From the NCBI GenBank assembly GCA_946885735.1, contig CAMPGW010000006.1, forward strand, positions 1 through 64,000: 64,000 nucleotides of DNA, given 5' to 3'. The position numbers and the translations under genes were made by a program. Numbering within the stretch: position 1 is the stretch's first letter; each line of letters opens with the position of its first letter. Shown here piece after piece: positions 24,621-33,472 of the stretch. Under the pieces are notes generated by a model. The model ran no database searches. It was not told where the DNA came from and saw nothing but the letters and a program-made list of their open reading frames with translations. Origin of the DNA: an uncultured Gammaproteobacteria bacterium. GTDB lineage: Bacteria; Pseudomonadota; Gammaproteobacteria; Xanthomonadales; Xanthomonadaceae.

Positions 24621-26750
24621 TTACTGCGTGATGCCGAGCTGGCCGAGCATGAAGGCGCTGTACTCGGCGGTCTCACGGAAACGCTGGAAGCGGCCCGACT
24701 TGCCGCCGTGGCCGGCCTCCATGTTGACGCGATAGACCAGGGCGTTGTCGTCGGTCTTCATCTCGCGCAGGCGCGCCACCCATTTGGTCGGCTCGTAGTA
24801 CTGCACCTGCGAGTCCCACAGGCCGGTGCCGACGAACATGGCGGGATAGGCCTTGCGTTCGATGTTGTCGTAGGGCGAGTAGGACAGCATGTACTCGTAG
24901 TACTGCTTGTCCTTGGGGTTGCCCCACTCGTCGAACTCGTTGGTGGTCAGCGGGATGGTTTCGTCGAGCATGGTGGTGACCACGTCCACGAACGGCACCT
25001 GCGCGATGATGACCCGGTAGTCCTCCGGCGCCATGTTGGCGATGCCGCCCATCAACAGGCCGCCGGCGCTGCCGCCGCGCGCGGCGACGCGGTCCTTGGC
25101 CGCATAGCCTTCGCCGACGAGGAAGCGGGTCACGTCGATGAAGTCGGTGAAGCTGTTCTTCTTCTTGAGCAGGTGGCCGTCGTCGTACCAGGCCCGGCCC
25201 ATCTCCTGGCCGCCGCGGATGTGCGCGATCGCGTAGACCAGGCCACGGTCGAGCAGGCTGACGTTGACCACGCTGAAGGCCGGGTCGGTGGAGCTGCCGT
25301 AGCTGCCGTAGGCGTACTGCAGCATCGCCGCCGTGCCGTCCTTCTTGAAGCCTTTCCTGTAAACCACCGACACCGGCACCTTGGCGCCGTCGCGCGCCGT
25401 GGCCCAGAGCCGCTCGGTCACGTAGTCCTCGGGCTGGTAGCCGCCGAGAACCGGCTCGCGCTTGAGCATCGCGCGCTCGCCGCCGCGGGTGTCCACCTCG
25501 TAGACCGTGTTGGGCGTGGTCAGCGAGGTGTAGTTGTAGCGCAGCTTCGTGGTGTTGGGTTCGGCGTTGAAGGCCAGGCCCATCGTGTAGGCCGGCTCGT
25601 CGGAGGCGACGAACTCGGTCTTGCCGTCATTGCCGAGCGTGCGCACGCGCTTGAGGCCGCCGGAGCGTTCCTCGATGGCGATGAAGTCGTCGAACAGTTC
25701 GTGGCGCTCGATGTAGACGTCGGTGGAATGCGGCACCAGCTCCTTCCAGCGCGCGCGGTCCCCGAGGGGCTCGCCGTCGGCCAGGGTCATCAGGCGGAAG
25801 TTCGGCGCGTCCCAGTTGGTGCGGATGACCCAGCGATCGCCCAGATGGTCGGCGATGTACTCGAAGTCGCGCTGGCGCGGGGCGATGACCGTGAACTCGC
25901 CGGGATTGGCGGCCGGCGTGCAGCGCATCTCGCTGCTGACCGTGCTGCGCACGTACACGCACAGGAATTTGTCGTCGCGCGTGCGCCCGACGCCCATGTA
26001 GAAACTGTCGTCCTGCTCCTCGTACACGAGCTTGTCGGCCGAGGCCGGCGTGCCGAGCACGTGCGCCTTCACCCGCTTGGACAGCAGCGTGGTCGGGTCC
26101 TTGTCGATGTAGTAGAGGGTGCGGTTGTCGTCGCCCCATTCGAAGCCGGCTTCAATGTTCTGGACGAGGTCCTCGTAGACCTTGCCGGTGGCGATGTCCT
26201 TGACCTTGAGCACGAACTGCCGGCGGCCGACGGTGTCTTCCGCCCAGGCCAGCAACTTGTTGTCCTGGCTGACGACGGCGCCGGCGACCTGGAAGAAGTT
26301 CTTGCCTTCGGCCATCACGTTCTGGTCGAGCAGGATTTCCTCCGGGGCGTCCATGCTGCCGAGCCTGCGGGCGTTGATCGGATAGTCCTTGCCCGCCTCG
26401 AAGCGCGTGTAGTACCAGTAGCCGCGCAGGCGGTAGGGCACCGAGGCATCGTCCTGCTTGATGCGGCCGACGATCTCCTCGTAGATCTTGTCCGCCAGCG
26501 GCCTGGTCGGCGCCAGCAGCGCGTCGGCGTAGGCGTTCTCCGCCTTCAGGTAGTCCAGCATCTCCGGGTTCTTGCGGGTGTCGTCGCGCAGCCAGTAGTA
26601 GGGGTCGTTGCGGGTCGCGCCGAAGGGCGCGGTGACCTCATGCGGTTTCTTGGCGACGGTGGGCGGCTTGGGCATCTCGGCGGCACTCGCGGTAGCGGCC
26701 AGCACGGCGCCCACGAGCGTGGCGCACAGCGGCAGGTGGATCGACGTCAT
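24621..26750 (-). CDS. Oligopeptidase B-like S9 serine peptidase with signal peptide
   Basis: This 709-residue prolyl-oligopeptidase-family enzyme has an N-terminal beta-propeller (about residues 30-430) and a C-terminal alpha/beta hydrolase domain. The catalytic nucleophile is Ser561 in GGSAGGLLMGG. The acid is in GLWDSQVQYYEP and the His in EAGHGGKSGRF near the C-terminus. The N-terminal KPHEVTAPFGATRNDPYYWL is typical of oligopeptidase B, which cleaves short peptides after Arg or Lys. It begins with a signal peptide (LCATLVGAVLAATASAAE), so unlike cytosolic E. coli PtrB this enzyme should be exported. Confidence 0.92.
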   Translation of the reverse strand: MTSIHLPLCATLVGAVLAATASAAEMPKPPTVAKKPHEVTAPFGATRNDPYYWLRDDTRKNPEMLDYLKAENAYADALLAPTRPLADKIYEEIVGRIKQDDASVPYRLRGYWYYTRFEAGKDYPINARRLGSMDAPEEILLDQNVMAEGKNFFQVAGAVVSQDNKLLAWAEDTVGRRQFVLKVKDIATGKVYEDLVQNIEAGFEWGDDNRTLYYIDKDPTTLLSKRVKAHVLGTPASADKLVYEEQDDSFYMGVGRTRDDKFLCVYVRSTVSSEMRCTPAANPGEFTVIAPRQRDFEYIADHLGDRWVIRTNWDAPNFRLMTLADGEPLGDRARWKELVPHSTDVYIERHELFDDFIAIEERSGGLKRVRTLGNDGKTEFVASDEPAYTMGLAFNAEPNTTKLRYNYTSLTTPNTVYEVDTRGGERAMLKREPVLGGYQPEDYVTERLWATARDGAKVPVSVVYRKGFKKDGTAAMLQYAYGSYGSSTDPAFSVVNVSLLDRGLVYAIAHIRGGQEMGRAWYDDGHLLKKKNSFTDFIDVTRFLVGEGYAAKDRVAARGGSAGGLLMGGIANMAPEDYRVIIAQVPFVDVVTTMLDETIPLTTNEFDEWGNPKDKQYYEYMLSYSPYDNIERKAYPAMFVGTGLWDSQVQYYEPTKWVARLREMKTDDNALVYRVNMEAGHGGKSGRFQRFRETAEYSAFMLGQLGITQ

Positions 26751-27060
26751 GGCATTCCCCCCGGTTGGACGTTCGCCACGCTAGCACGACCGGCGTGAGC
26801 GTCGGCAGGGACGAGGCCGGCCGCGGCCGGACTGACCGGCCCAGGGTCGGCCACCGCCCCCGGTAATGCACCAGCAGCGCGCTGGCCGGCAAGGCCAGCA
26901 GCCACAACGCCCCTTGGCCAAGCCAGGGCGTGGCGCCGCGCAGCGGCGGGAACAGGCACCAGAGCAGGACGCCCACCGCCAGCCACTGCCAGAGCAGGCG
27001 GCCGAGCACGGCGTGGGCCGGATGGGCGGGTGCGGGGTGAAAGCGGGCGGGTCGGTGCAT
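26638..27060 (-). CDS. Possible small membrane protein overlapping the oligopeptidase start
   Basis: From ATG 27060 the frame gives 140 residues. Residues 1-75 look like a genuine small membrane protein with two hydrophobic helices (LLWQWLAVGVLLWCLFP and ALWLLALPASALLVHY). The last 35 or so residues overlap the start of the oligopeptidase gene in another frame and look like out-of-frame noise. Either the gene is real with a frameshifted end, or the frame is spurious. No family was recognised. Confidence 0.35.
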   Translation of the reverse strand: MHRPARFHPAPAHPAHAVLGRLLWQWLAVGVLLWCLFPPLRGATPWLGQGALWLLALPASALLVHYRGRWPTLGRSVRPRPASSLPTLTPVVLAWRTSNRGECHDVDPPAAVRHARGRRAGRYRECRRDAQAAHRRQETA

Positions 27061-27121
27061 GGCGGGTCTCCGGCTTGGAGCCCGCAGCATGCGAACGGTG
27101 CTTCTCAGCAGCTGAGAGCGC

Positions 27122-27141
27122 CGGCGACGGCAGAGTCGCCG
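27122..27141 (-). terminator. Hairpin after the WYL regulator gene
   Basis: CGGCGAC and GTCGCCG form a perfect 7-base stem with a 6-base loop, a few bases past the stop of the WYL regulator. A second small palindrome (CTCAG-CAG-CTGAG) lies further on near 27105. Termination is plausible but there is no T-run. Confidence 0.4.
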
Positions 27142-27144
27142 TCC

Positions 27145-28119
27145 CTACTTCTCGTAGGCCGACAGCGCCAGGCCGAGCAGGGTCTTGGCCTGCTCGCGCA
27201 GGGCCACCGGTTCGGTGATCTCGGCGTCGGCCCCGTAGCGCAGCACGTCCATCAGCAGTTCCTTGGCGTTGCTGTAGGGCAGCTTGAGCTGGAAGCGGCC
27301 ATCGGGGAGGAAACGGCCCTCCTGCTTGGAATGCCAGTGCTCGTCGGCGACCCAGCGCGCGGCCTTGGGCGAGAACACGATCGTCGCGATGCCCTTGGGC
27401 GCGCCGGAGAAAATCCCGTAACTCGAGGCCAGGTGCAGGTCGAGCTCGTCGTCGGGCAGGTCGCGGGCGGCGTCCTCGAGCACGCGCGCGTGCTGGATGC
27501 GGTCCACCGAGAAACTGCGCAGCCCTTCGCGGTCGTGGTCCCAGGCATCCAGGTACCAGTTGTCGCGGTAGTGGGTCAGGCGCTGCGGCGACACGCGCCG
27601 GTGGGTGCGCTCGTTGGTGGAGCGCGCGAGGTAGTCGAACTCGAGCTGCCGGCGCTCCAGCACCGCGCCGGCGACGATGCGGAAGGCCACTTCGTCGCGG
27701 CGGCGCACGTAGCTGCCGATCACCCGCACGCGTTCCACCGGCCAGCGCTTGCCACCGGCCTGCTGCGCCAGCAGCGATTCGATGCGGGTGCGCAGGGGCG
27801 CCAGCGCCGAGGACAGTACGCCGCTGCCGGTCCGGTCGAGCAACTGGTGGGTCGCCAGCAGCGCGTGCAGCTCGTCCGAGTTCAGCCACAGGCCAGGCAG
27901 CTCGAAGCGTTCGGCCTCGCGCTGGTCGTAGCGGAAACCGCCTTCGCCGGTGGCGTCGCTCTCCACCGGCGCGCCGAGCGCATCGCGCAGGAAGGCGATG
28001 TCGCGGTACAGGGTCGCGCGCGAGCAACCGAGCTCGTCCATCAGCCGCGCCAGCGGCACCGGGTAACGTGCGGACTTGAACTGCCGGTGTAGCGCGAGGA
28101 TGCGTTCGTAACGGTCCAT
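27145..28119 (-). CDS. YafY-type transcriptional regulator (HTH + WYL)
   Basis: From the ATG at 28119 the product is 324 residues. It has an N-terminal winged HTH (about residues 1-65: RILALHRQFKSARYPVPLARLMDELGC in part, then SRATLYRDIAFLRD as recognition helix). A WYL domain lies at about 140-215, with the ligand-contact stretch HYRDNWYLDAWDH followed by LRSFSVDRI, and a C-terminal WCX extension. WYL proteins sense nucleic-acid or nucleotide ligands and regulate stress or defence genes in several bacteria. It is divergent from the LolA-like gene, 88 bases away. No defence genes are nearby, so it may simply be autoregulatory. Confidence 0.88.
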   Translation of the reverse strand: MDRYERILALHRQFKSARYPVPLARLMDELGCSRATLYRDIAFLRDALGAPVESDATGEGGFRYDQREAERFELPGLWLNSDELHALLATHQLLDRTGSGVLSSALAPLRTRIESLLAQQAGGKRWPVERVRVIGSYVRRRDEVAFRIVAGAVLERRQLEFDYLARSTNERTHRRVSPQRLTHYRDNWYLDAWDHDREGLRSFSVDRIQHARVLEDAARDLPDDELDLHLASSYGIFSGAPKGIATIVFSPKAARWVADEHWHSKQEGRFLPDGRFQLKLPYSNAKELLMDVLRYGADAEITEPVALREQAKTLLGLALSAYEK

Positions 28120-28158
28120 GGGCGGGTCCTGGGGGGAGCGGCTCCGGGCGGGTGCGCC

Positions 28159-28196
28159 TAGAATGGCACCGGCCGGTCCCGGCCGCCATGACAGGA
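28159..28196 (+). promoter_or_regulatory. Candidate -10 box and ribosome binding site of the LolA-like gene
   Basis: TAGAAT at 28159-28164 would start transcription near 28171. AGGAG at about 28192-28196 precedes the GTG start at 28208. The interval is shared with the divergent WYL regulator, which could bind here. Confidence 0.35.
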
Positions 28197-28207
28197 GTGC
28201 ATCCCCC

Positions 28208-28798
28208 GTGTCTCCCATCCTTCCAGGCCGCCGCGTCGTCCTCGCCGCCCTGCTGGCCCTGCTCGCCGTGTTTCCCCTCGCCGCCAGCGCCGACCCCCGC
28301 CAGGAGCTGCACGCGGCCTACCGCAAGATGATGGCGCTCAAGGCCTTCAAGACCACCCTGGTGGACCTGTCCACCGGCAAGACCGCGATGACCATGGAAT
28401 ACCAGGCCCCCGATCGTTACCGCATGACCATGCCGGGCCAGCCGCCGCAGCTGATCATCGGCGACACCATGGTGATGACGATGAACGGCCAGACCATGCG
28501 CATCCCGCTGCCCAAGGGCAGCCTGCCGAAGGTGCGCAACGAGGAAGGCCTGCGCGAGCTGGAACGCGGCAGCCTGGTCGAGGCGCAAGGCGCAGGCATG
28601 GTCGGCGGCAAGCCGGCGCGGATCTACCGCCACACCACGCAGGTGGACGGCAAGCCCGCCCAGACCCTGGTGTGGGTCGGCGTGGCCAGCGGCCTGCCGC
28701 TGCAGATCGAGACCCGCGGCGCCAAGGGCGGCAAGGACATGCGCCTGCTCTACAGCGACTTCGACAGCGCGAAGATCCGCATCGTCGCGCCGAAGTAG
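28208..28798 (+). CDS. Exported LolA-like protein of unknown function
   Basis: This 196-residue protein begins with a signal peptide (VVLAALLALLAVFPLAASA) and contains beta-rich sequence of the kind seen in LolA/LolB-like lipid-binding folds: TMEYQAPDRYRMTMPGQPPQ, IIGDTMVMTMNGQTMRIPLP, and a C-terminal WVGVASGLPLQIETRG followed by LYSDFDSAKIRI. These match the general outline of LolA-like periplasmic proteins but not LolA itself. GTG 28208 opens the signal peptide after an AGGAG site. Function unknown. Confidence 0.7.
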   Translation: MSPILPGRRVVLAALLALLAVFPLAASADPRQELHAAYRKMMALKAFKTTLVDLSTGKTAMTMEYQAPDRYRMTMPGQPPQLIIGDTMVMTMNGQTMRIPLPKGSLPKVRNEEGLRELERGSLVEAQGAGMVGGKPARIYRHTTQVDGKPAQTLVWVGVASGLPLQIETRGAKGGKDMRLLYSDFDSAKIRIVAPK

Positions 28799-28810
28799 CC
28801 CGGCCGCCGG

Positions 28811-28832
28811 CGCGCGCGGCTCGCCGCGCGCG
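28811..28832. terminator. Perfect GC hairpin upstream of soeA
   Basis: CGCGCGCGGC and GCCGCGCGCG form a perfect 10-base inverted repeat around two bases. It lies between the LolA-like gene and the soeA -10 box. It may end the upstream transcript, though no T-run follows. Confidence 0.4.
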
Positions 28833-28843
28833 GCCCGGCCCGG

Positions 28844-28855
28844 CACAATACGCGC
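28844..28855 (+). promoter_or_regulatory. soe operon -10 box, leaderless spacing
   Basis: CACAAT at 28844-28849 is exactly six bases before the soeA ATG at 28856. No Shine-Dalgarno sequence is present. The -35 region is occupied by the GC hairpin. Confidence 0.4.
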
Positions 28856-31696
28856 ATGGACCAGCCGCACATCGCCCTGGACTCGCCGGTGGCCGACGAG
28901 GTCCGGCAGACCACCTGCTACATGTGCGCCTGCCGCTGCGGCATCAACGTGCACCTGAAAGCGGGCAAGATCCGCTACATCGAGGGCAACCCGGCGCATC
29001 CGGTCAACCGCGGCGTGCTCTGCGCCAAGGGTTCGGCCGGGATCATGCAGCACTACTCGCCGGCGCGGCTGCGCAAACCCATGCTGCGCACCGGCGAACG
29101 CGGGTCCGGCGAATTTCGCGAGATCGAATGGGACCAGGCGCTGGCCCTGGCCGCCGACTGGCTGGCCGAGACCCGCGCCCGCGACCCCGACCGCTTGGCC
29201 TTCTTCACCGGCCGTGATCAGTCGCAAGCCCTGACCGGCTGGTGGGCGCAGCAGTACGGCACCATCAACTACGCCGCGCACGGCGGCTTCTGCTCGGTGA
29301 ACATGGCCGCGGGCGGGCTGTACAGCGTCGGCGGCAGCTTCTGGGAGTTCGGCGAGCCGGACTGGGAACACACGCGCTATTTGATGCTCTGGGGCGTGGC
29401 CGAGGACCACGATTCCAACCCGATCAAGCTCGGCCTCGGCCAGCTCAAGGCGCGCGGCGCCAAGATCGTGGCGGTCAATCCGGTGCGCACCGGCTACGGC
29501 GCGGTCGCGGACGAGTGGATCGGCATCCGCCCGGGCACCGATGGGCTGTTCGCGTTCGCGCTGATCCATGAGTTGCTCAAGGCCGACCGCATCGACCTCG
29601 ACTACCTGGTGCGCTACGCCAACGCGCACTGGCTGGTGCGCGAGGCGCCGGGCGAGGCCGACGATGGCCTGTTCGTGCGCGATGCGGCGGGCAAGCCGCA
29701 GTGCTGGGATCGCGCCGGCGGCACGCTTGCCGACGCGGGCGCGACCGGACTGTCGCCATCGGTGGTCGGCGTGGTGGAACTGCCCGACGGCGGCCGCGCG
29801 CGCCCGGTCTTCGAACTCGTCGCCGCGCGCTACCTGGATCCGCAGTACGCGCCCGAGGCGGTGAGCGCGCGCTGCGGCGTGCCCGCCGACGATATCCGCC
29901 GCATCGCGCGCGAGCTCGCGGCGGCGGCCTTCGACCATGCCTTCTCGCTGCCGATCGCCTGGACCGACAGCCATGGCCGCGAACACCCGTCCATGCCGGG
30001 CCGACCGGTGTCCATGCACGCGATGCGCGGCATCTCTGCGCACAGCAACGGCTTCCACACCTGCCGCGCATTGCACCTGCTGCAGCTGTTGCTGGGCGCG
30101 GTGGACACGCCCGGCAGCTTCCGCTTCCAGCCGCCGTTCCCACGACCGATCCCGCCGGGCAACCGCCCGGGCAAGGCGCGCAAGGCCGATGGCACGCTCG
30201 ACGCCGCGCCGCTGGGCTTCGTGCACGGGCCCGAGGACCTGCTGGTGGATGCGCAGGGCCAGCCGCGCCGCCTCGACCATGCCTTCAGCTGGCGCTATCC
30301 GCTGGCCGTGCACGGCATGCTGCACACGGTGATCCGCAATGCCTGGGCCGGCGATCCGCAACCGGTGGACCTGCTGTTCCTGTTCATGGCCAACATGAGC
30401 TGGAACTCGGCCATGAACACCGGCCAGACCATGCAGTGGCTGACCGACAAGCGCGAGGACGGCGAGTACCGGATCCCGCGCATCATCTACTCGGATGCGT
30501 ATTCGAGCGAGATGGTGGCCTACGCCGACCTGGTGCTGCCGGACACGACCTACCTGGAACGCTTCGACGCGATCTCGCTGCTGGACCGGCCGATCTCCGA
30601 CGCCGACGGCGCGGCCGATGCGATCCGCCACCCGGTGCTCGCGCCGGATGCGGCACAGGAAGGCCGCGACGTGCGCGGCTTCCAGTCGGTGCTGCTCGAC
30701 CTCGGCGCGCGCATCGGGCTGCCGGCGCTGGTCAACGAGGACGGCAGCCCGCGCTACCGCGACTACGCCGACTACATCGTGCGCCACGAACGCGCGCCCG
30801 GCGTCGGCTTGCTAGCCGGCTGGCGCGGCGAGGATGGCACGCTGCAGGGCAAGGGCGCGCCGAACCCGGAGCAGTTGCAGCGCTACATCGAGCACGGCGG
30901 CTACTGGCGCCACGAAGTGCCCGCGGCGGGGCGTTACTACAAGATGGCCAACCGCGATTACCTGCAGTGGTCCGCGGCCATGGGCTTCGTGCCCAACGAT
31001 GCGCCCATCGTGCTGCAGCTGTACTCGGAGACGCTGCAGAAATTCCGGCTGGCCGCGCAGGGCCACGGTCCGGTGCAACCCCCCGACGGCGAGCGCGAAC
31101 GCGTGGCCACCTACTTCGATCCGCTGCCGATCTGGTACGAGCCCTTCGAGGGCGCGCAGCTGGATCTGGCGCGGTTCCCACTGTCGGCGGTGACGCAGCG
31201 CCCGCCCTTCATGTACCACGCCTGGGGTTCGCAGAACGCCTGGCTGCGGCAGATCGCCACGCGCAACTGGCTGTACCTGCATCCCGACACCGCCGCCGCG
31301 CACGGGCTGGCCGACGGCGACTGGGCGCACCTGGATTCGCACCACGGCCGCATCACCGTGCCGGTGCGGCTGGCGGCGAACGTGCAGCCGGACACCGTCT
31401 GGACCTGGAACGCGATCGGCAAGCGCCGCGGCGCCTGGCGGCTGGCGAAGGACGCGCCGGAGGGCCGCGAGGGTTTCCTGCTCAACCACCTGATCGACGA
31501 CCGCACGCCGCGCGACGACTACGCCAACGCCGATCCGGTCACCGGCCAGGCGGCGTGGTTCGACCTGCGCGTGCGCCTCGAAAAGGCCGGCACGCCCGGG
31601 GACGAGGCCAGCCAACCGCAGTTCGCCCCCTTGCCGATGGGCGAGGCGAGCGACGCGCCGCTGCGCTACGGCGCCGACCTGCGGGCGCGCCGATGA
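28856..31696 (+). CDS. soeA: Sulfite dehydrogenase (quinone) molybdopterin subunit SoeA
   Basis: This 946-residue molybdopterin-guanine-dinucleotide enzyme belongs to the DMSO-reductase superfamily. It carries an N-terminal [4Fe-4S] motif at Cys21, Cys24, Cys28 and Cys56, a probable molybdenum ligand Cys146 in GGFCSVNMAAGG, and pterin-binding segments such as MANMSWNSAMNT and a C-terminal molydopterin-dinucleotide domain (HAWGSQNAWLRQ). There is no Tat signal, so the complex should face the cytoplasm as in SoeABC of purple sulfur bacteria, which oxidises sulfite to sulfate and reduces quinone. The downstream soeB and soeC homologues support this assignment over thiosulfate or polysulfide reductase. 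Substrate identity is inferred from similarity as I recall it. Confidence 0.82.
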   Translation: MDQPHIALDSPVADEVRQTTCYMCACRCGINVHLKAGKIRYIEGNPAHPVNRGVLCAKGSAGIMQHYSPARLRKPMLRTGERGSGEFREIEWDQALALAADWLAETRARDPDRLAFFTGRDQSQALTGWWAQQYGTINYAAHGGFCSVNMAAGGLYSVGGSFWEFGEPDWEHTRYLMLWGVAEDHDSNPIKLGLGQLKARGAKIVAVNPVRTGYGAVADEWIGIRPGTDGLFAFALIHELLKADRIDLDYLVRYANAHWLVREAPGEADDGLFVRDAAGKPQCWDRAGGTLADAGATGLSPSVVGVVELPDGGRARPVFELVAARYLDPQYAPEAVSARCGVPADDIRRIARELAAAAFDHAFSLPIAWTDSHGREHPSMPGRPVSMHAMRGISAHSNGFHTCRALHLLQLLLGAVDTPGSFRFQPPFPRPIPPGNRPGKARKADGTLDAAPLGFVHGPEDLLVDAQGQPRRLDHAFSWRYPLAVHGMLHTVIRNAWAGDPQPVDLLFLFMANMSWNSAMNTGQTMQWLTDKREDGEYRIPRIIYSDAYSSEMVAYADLVLPDTTYLERFDAISLLDRPISDADGAADAIRHPVLAPDAAQEGRDVRGFQSVLLDLGARIGLPALVNEDGSPRYRDYADYIVRHERAPGVGLLAGWRGEDGTLQGKGAPNPEQLQRYIEHGGYWRHEVPAAGRYYKMANRDYLQWSAAMGFVPNDAPIVLQLYSETLQKFRLAAQGHGPVQPPDGERERVATYFDPLPIWYEPFEGAQLDLARFPLSAVTQRPPFMYHAWGSQNAWLRQIATRNWLYLHPDTAAAHGLADGDWAHLDSHHGRITVPVRLAANVQPDTVWTWNAIGKRRGAWRLAKDAPEGREGFLLNHLIDDRTPRDDYANADPVTGQAAWFDLRVRLEKAGTPGDEASQPQFAPLPMGEASDAPLRYGADLRARR

Positions 31697-33471
31697 GCTA
31701 CGAAGCGCTGCTGACGCTGCTGGTCGCCGTGGCCGCGGTCGGCCTGTTCATCAGCGAGAAGCTGCCGATGGACGTGGTGGCGATGCTGGTGCTGGCCAGC
31801 CTGCTGCTGCTGGGCCTGGTCACGCCGGACGAGGCGCTGTCGGGCTTCAGCAACGAGGCCACCATCACCGTGGCGGGCATGTTCGTGCTCAGCGCGGGCT
31901 TGGCGCACACCGGCGCACTCGCCGGGCTGGGCCGGCTCCTGTCCCGCGTGCGCTGGCGCTGGCTGTTCGTGCTGCTGCTGATCCTGGTCGCCGGCGTTGT
32001 CTCGGCCTTCATCAACAACACCGCGGTGGTGGCGGTGTTCCTGCCGATGGTGCTGGCCGCCTGCGCGCACAACCGCCAGTCGCCCTCGCAGGTGTTGATC
32101 CCGCTGTCCTATGCTTCGCAGATGGGCGGCGTGTGCACGCTGGTCGGCACCTCCACCAACCTGCTGGTCAATTCCGTCGCCAAGGACCTGGGACACTCGG
32201 GTTTCGGCATGTTCGATTTCACGCCGCTGGGCCTGGTCACGATGGGCTTCGGCCTGGTGTACCTGGCCATCCTCGGGCCCTGGCTGTTGCCAAAGCATGC
32301 CGCGGCGCCGCTGACCGAATCCTGGCAGCTGGGCAAGTACGTCACTGAGTTGCGGGTGATGGCCGGCTCGCCGCTGATCGGCCGCAACATCGGCCGGGCG
32401 AAGCTTGCGGAAAAGCACGGCATCGACGTGCTCGAACTCATCCGCGACGATATCGCGCGCTGGAGCCCCGCCTCGGAAACCCTGCGCGAGGGCGACCTGC
32501 TGCTGGTACGGGGCGAATGGGAACAGCTGGCCGCGTTGCGGCATTCGCTCAAGCTGGAGCCGCGGCCGGAGTTCAAGCTCAGCGACAGCAGCTTCGGCGC
32601 GGCGACCGATGGCGAGGCCAAGCGCCTGCTCGAGGTGATGGTCGCGCCGGGATCGCGCCTGGCGGGGCAGTCGCTCGACGAGATGGACTTCACCCGCCAG
32701 CACGAAGCCACGGTGCTGGCCGTGCATCGCCGCGGCGAACTGCAGCGCGAACGCCTGCGCGACGTCACCCTGGACGTGGGCGACGTGCTGCTGGTGCTGG
32801 CGCCGCAGGCCGAGCTGGACCTGCTGCGCCGCGACGAGCGGCTGGTGGTGCTCAACGAACGCGAGGACTCGCGCCGCCCGCCCGGTCGCGCCCTGCTCGC
32901 GCTGGCGATCGTCGCGGCCGTCATCACCTCCGCCGGCCTGGGCTGGCTGCCGATCGTCGCCGCCTCCATCCTGGGCGGCATCGCGCTGGTGGTCACCCGC
33001 TGCGTCGGCAACGAGCAGGCCTACAAGGCGGTGGACTGGCGCGTCATCGTCCTGCTCGCCGGCGTGCTTCCGCTCGGCATCGCGATGCAGAAATCCGGCC
33101 TGGCGCAATCGATCGCCGACCTCGCGGTCGGATCCGTCGGCGGGCTGGGGCCCCTGGCGGTGCTGGCGGTGATCTACCTGCTCACCGCGGTGCTCACCGA
33201 GTTCATGAGCAACAACGCGGCGGCGGTGATGATCACGCCCATCGCCTGGTCCACGGCGATCTCGCTGGGCCTGGACCCGACGCCCTTCATCGTGGCGGTG
33301 CTGTTCGCCGCCTCCACCAGCTTCTCCACGCCCGTGGGCTACCAGACCAACATGATGGTGTACAACGCCGGCAACTACCGCTTCGCCGATTTCCTGCGCA
33401 TGGGCCTGCCGCTGAACCTGATGTTCTGGATGCTGGCCGTGTGGCTGATCCCGCAGTTCTTCCCGTTCTGA
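31693..33471 (+). CDS. SLC13/DASS family permease with TrkA_C domains
   Basis: This 592-residue membrane protein has two blocks of hydrophobic helices (residues 1-205 and 395-592) separated by a cytoplasmic region with two TrkA_C (RCK_C) domains, whose ends read DLLLVRGEWEQL and DVLLVLAPQAEL. The transport signatures of the family are SAFINNTAVVAVFLP with VGTSTNLLVN in the first half and TEFMSNNAAAVMITP with TSFSTPVGYQTNMM in the second. Its ATG overlaps the soeA stop (ATGA) and soeB follows after one base, so it is locked into the soe operon. It may carry sulfate, sulfite or an organosulfonate, but the substrate is inferred only from context. Confidence 0.88.
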   Translation: MSYEALLTLLVAVAAVGLFISEKLPMDVVAMLVLASLLLLGLVTPDEALSGFSNEATITVAGMFVLSAGLAHTGALAGLGRLLSRVRWRWLFVLLLILVAGVVSAFINNTAVVAVFLPMVLAACAHNRQSPSQVLIPLSYASQMGGVCTLVGTSTNLLVNSVAKDLGHSGFGMFDFTPLGLVTMGFGLVYLAILGPWLLPKHAAAPLTESWQLGKYVTELRVMAGSPLIGRNIGRAKLAEKHGIDVLELIRDDIARWSPASETLREGDLLLVRGEWEQLAALRHSLKLEPRPEFKLSDSSFGAATDGEAKRLLEVMVAPGSRLAGQSLDEMDFTRQHEATVLAVHRRGELQRERLRDVTLDVGDVLLVLAPQAELDLLRRDERLVVLNEREDSRRPPGRALLALAIVAAVITSAGLGWLPIVAASILGGIALVVTRCVGNEQAYKAVDWRVIVLLAGVLPLGIAMQKSGLAQSIADLAVGSVGGLGPLAVLAVIYLLTAVLTEFMSNNAAAVMITPIAWSTAISLGLDPTPFIVAVLFAASTSFSTPVGYQTNMMVYNAGNYRFADFLRMGLPLNLMFWMLAVWLIPQFFPF

Positions 33472-33472
33472 C

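Noticed and set aside
26747..30787. Very long open frame on the minus strand (over 1300 codons) antisense to the WYL gene region and soeA
   Set aside because: It is a GC-rich shadow frame: composition is Arg/Ala/Gly/His noise without domains, and the plus-strand soeA has clear family motifs.
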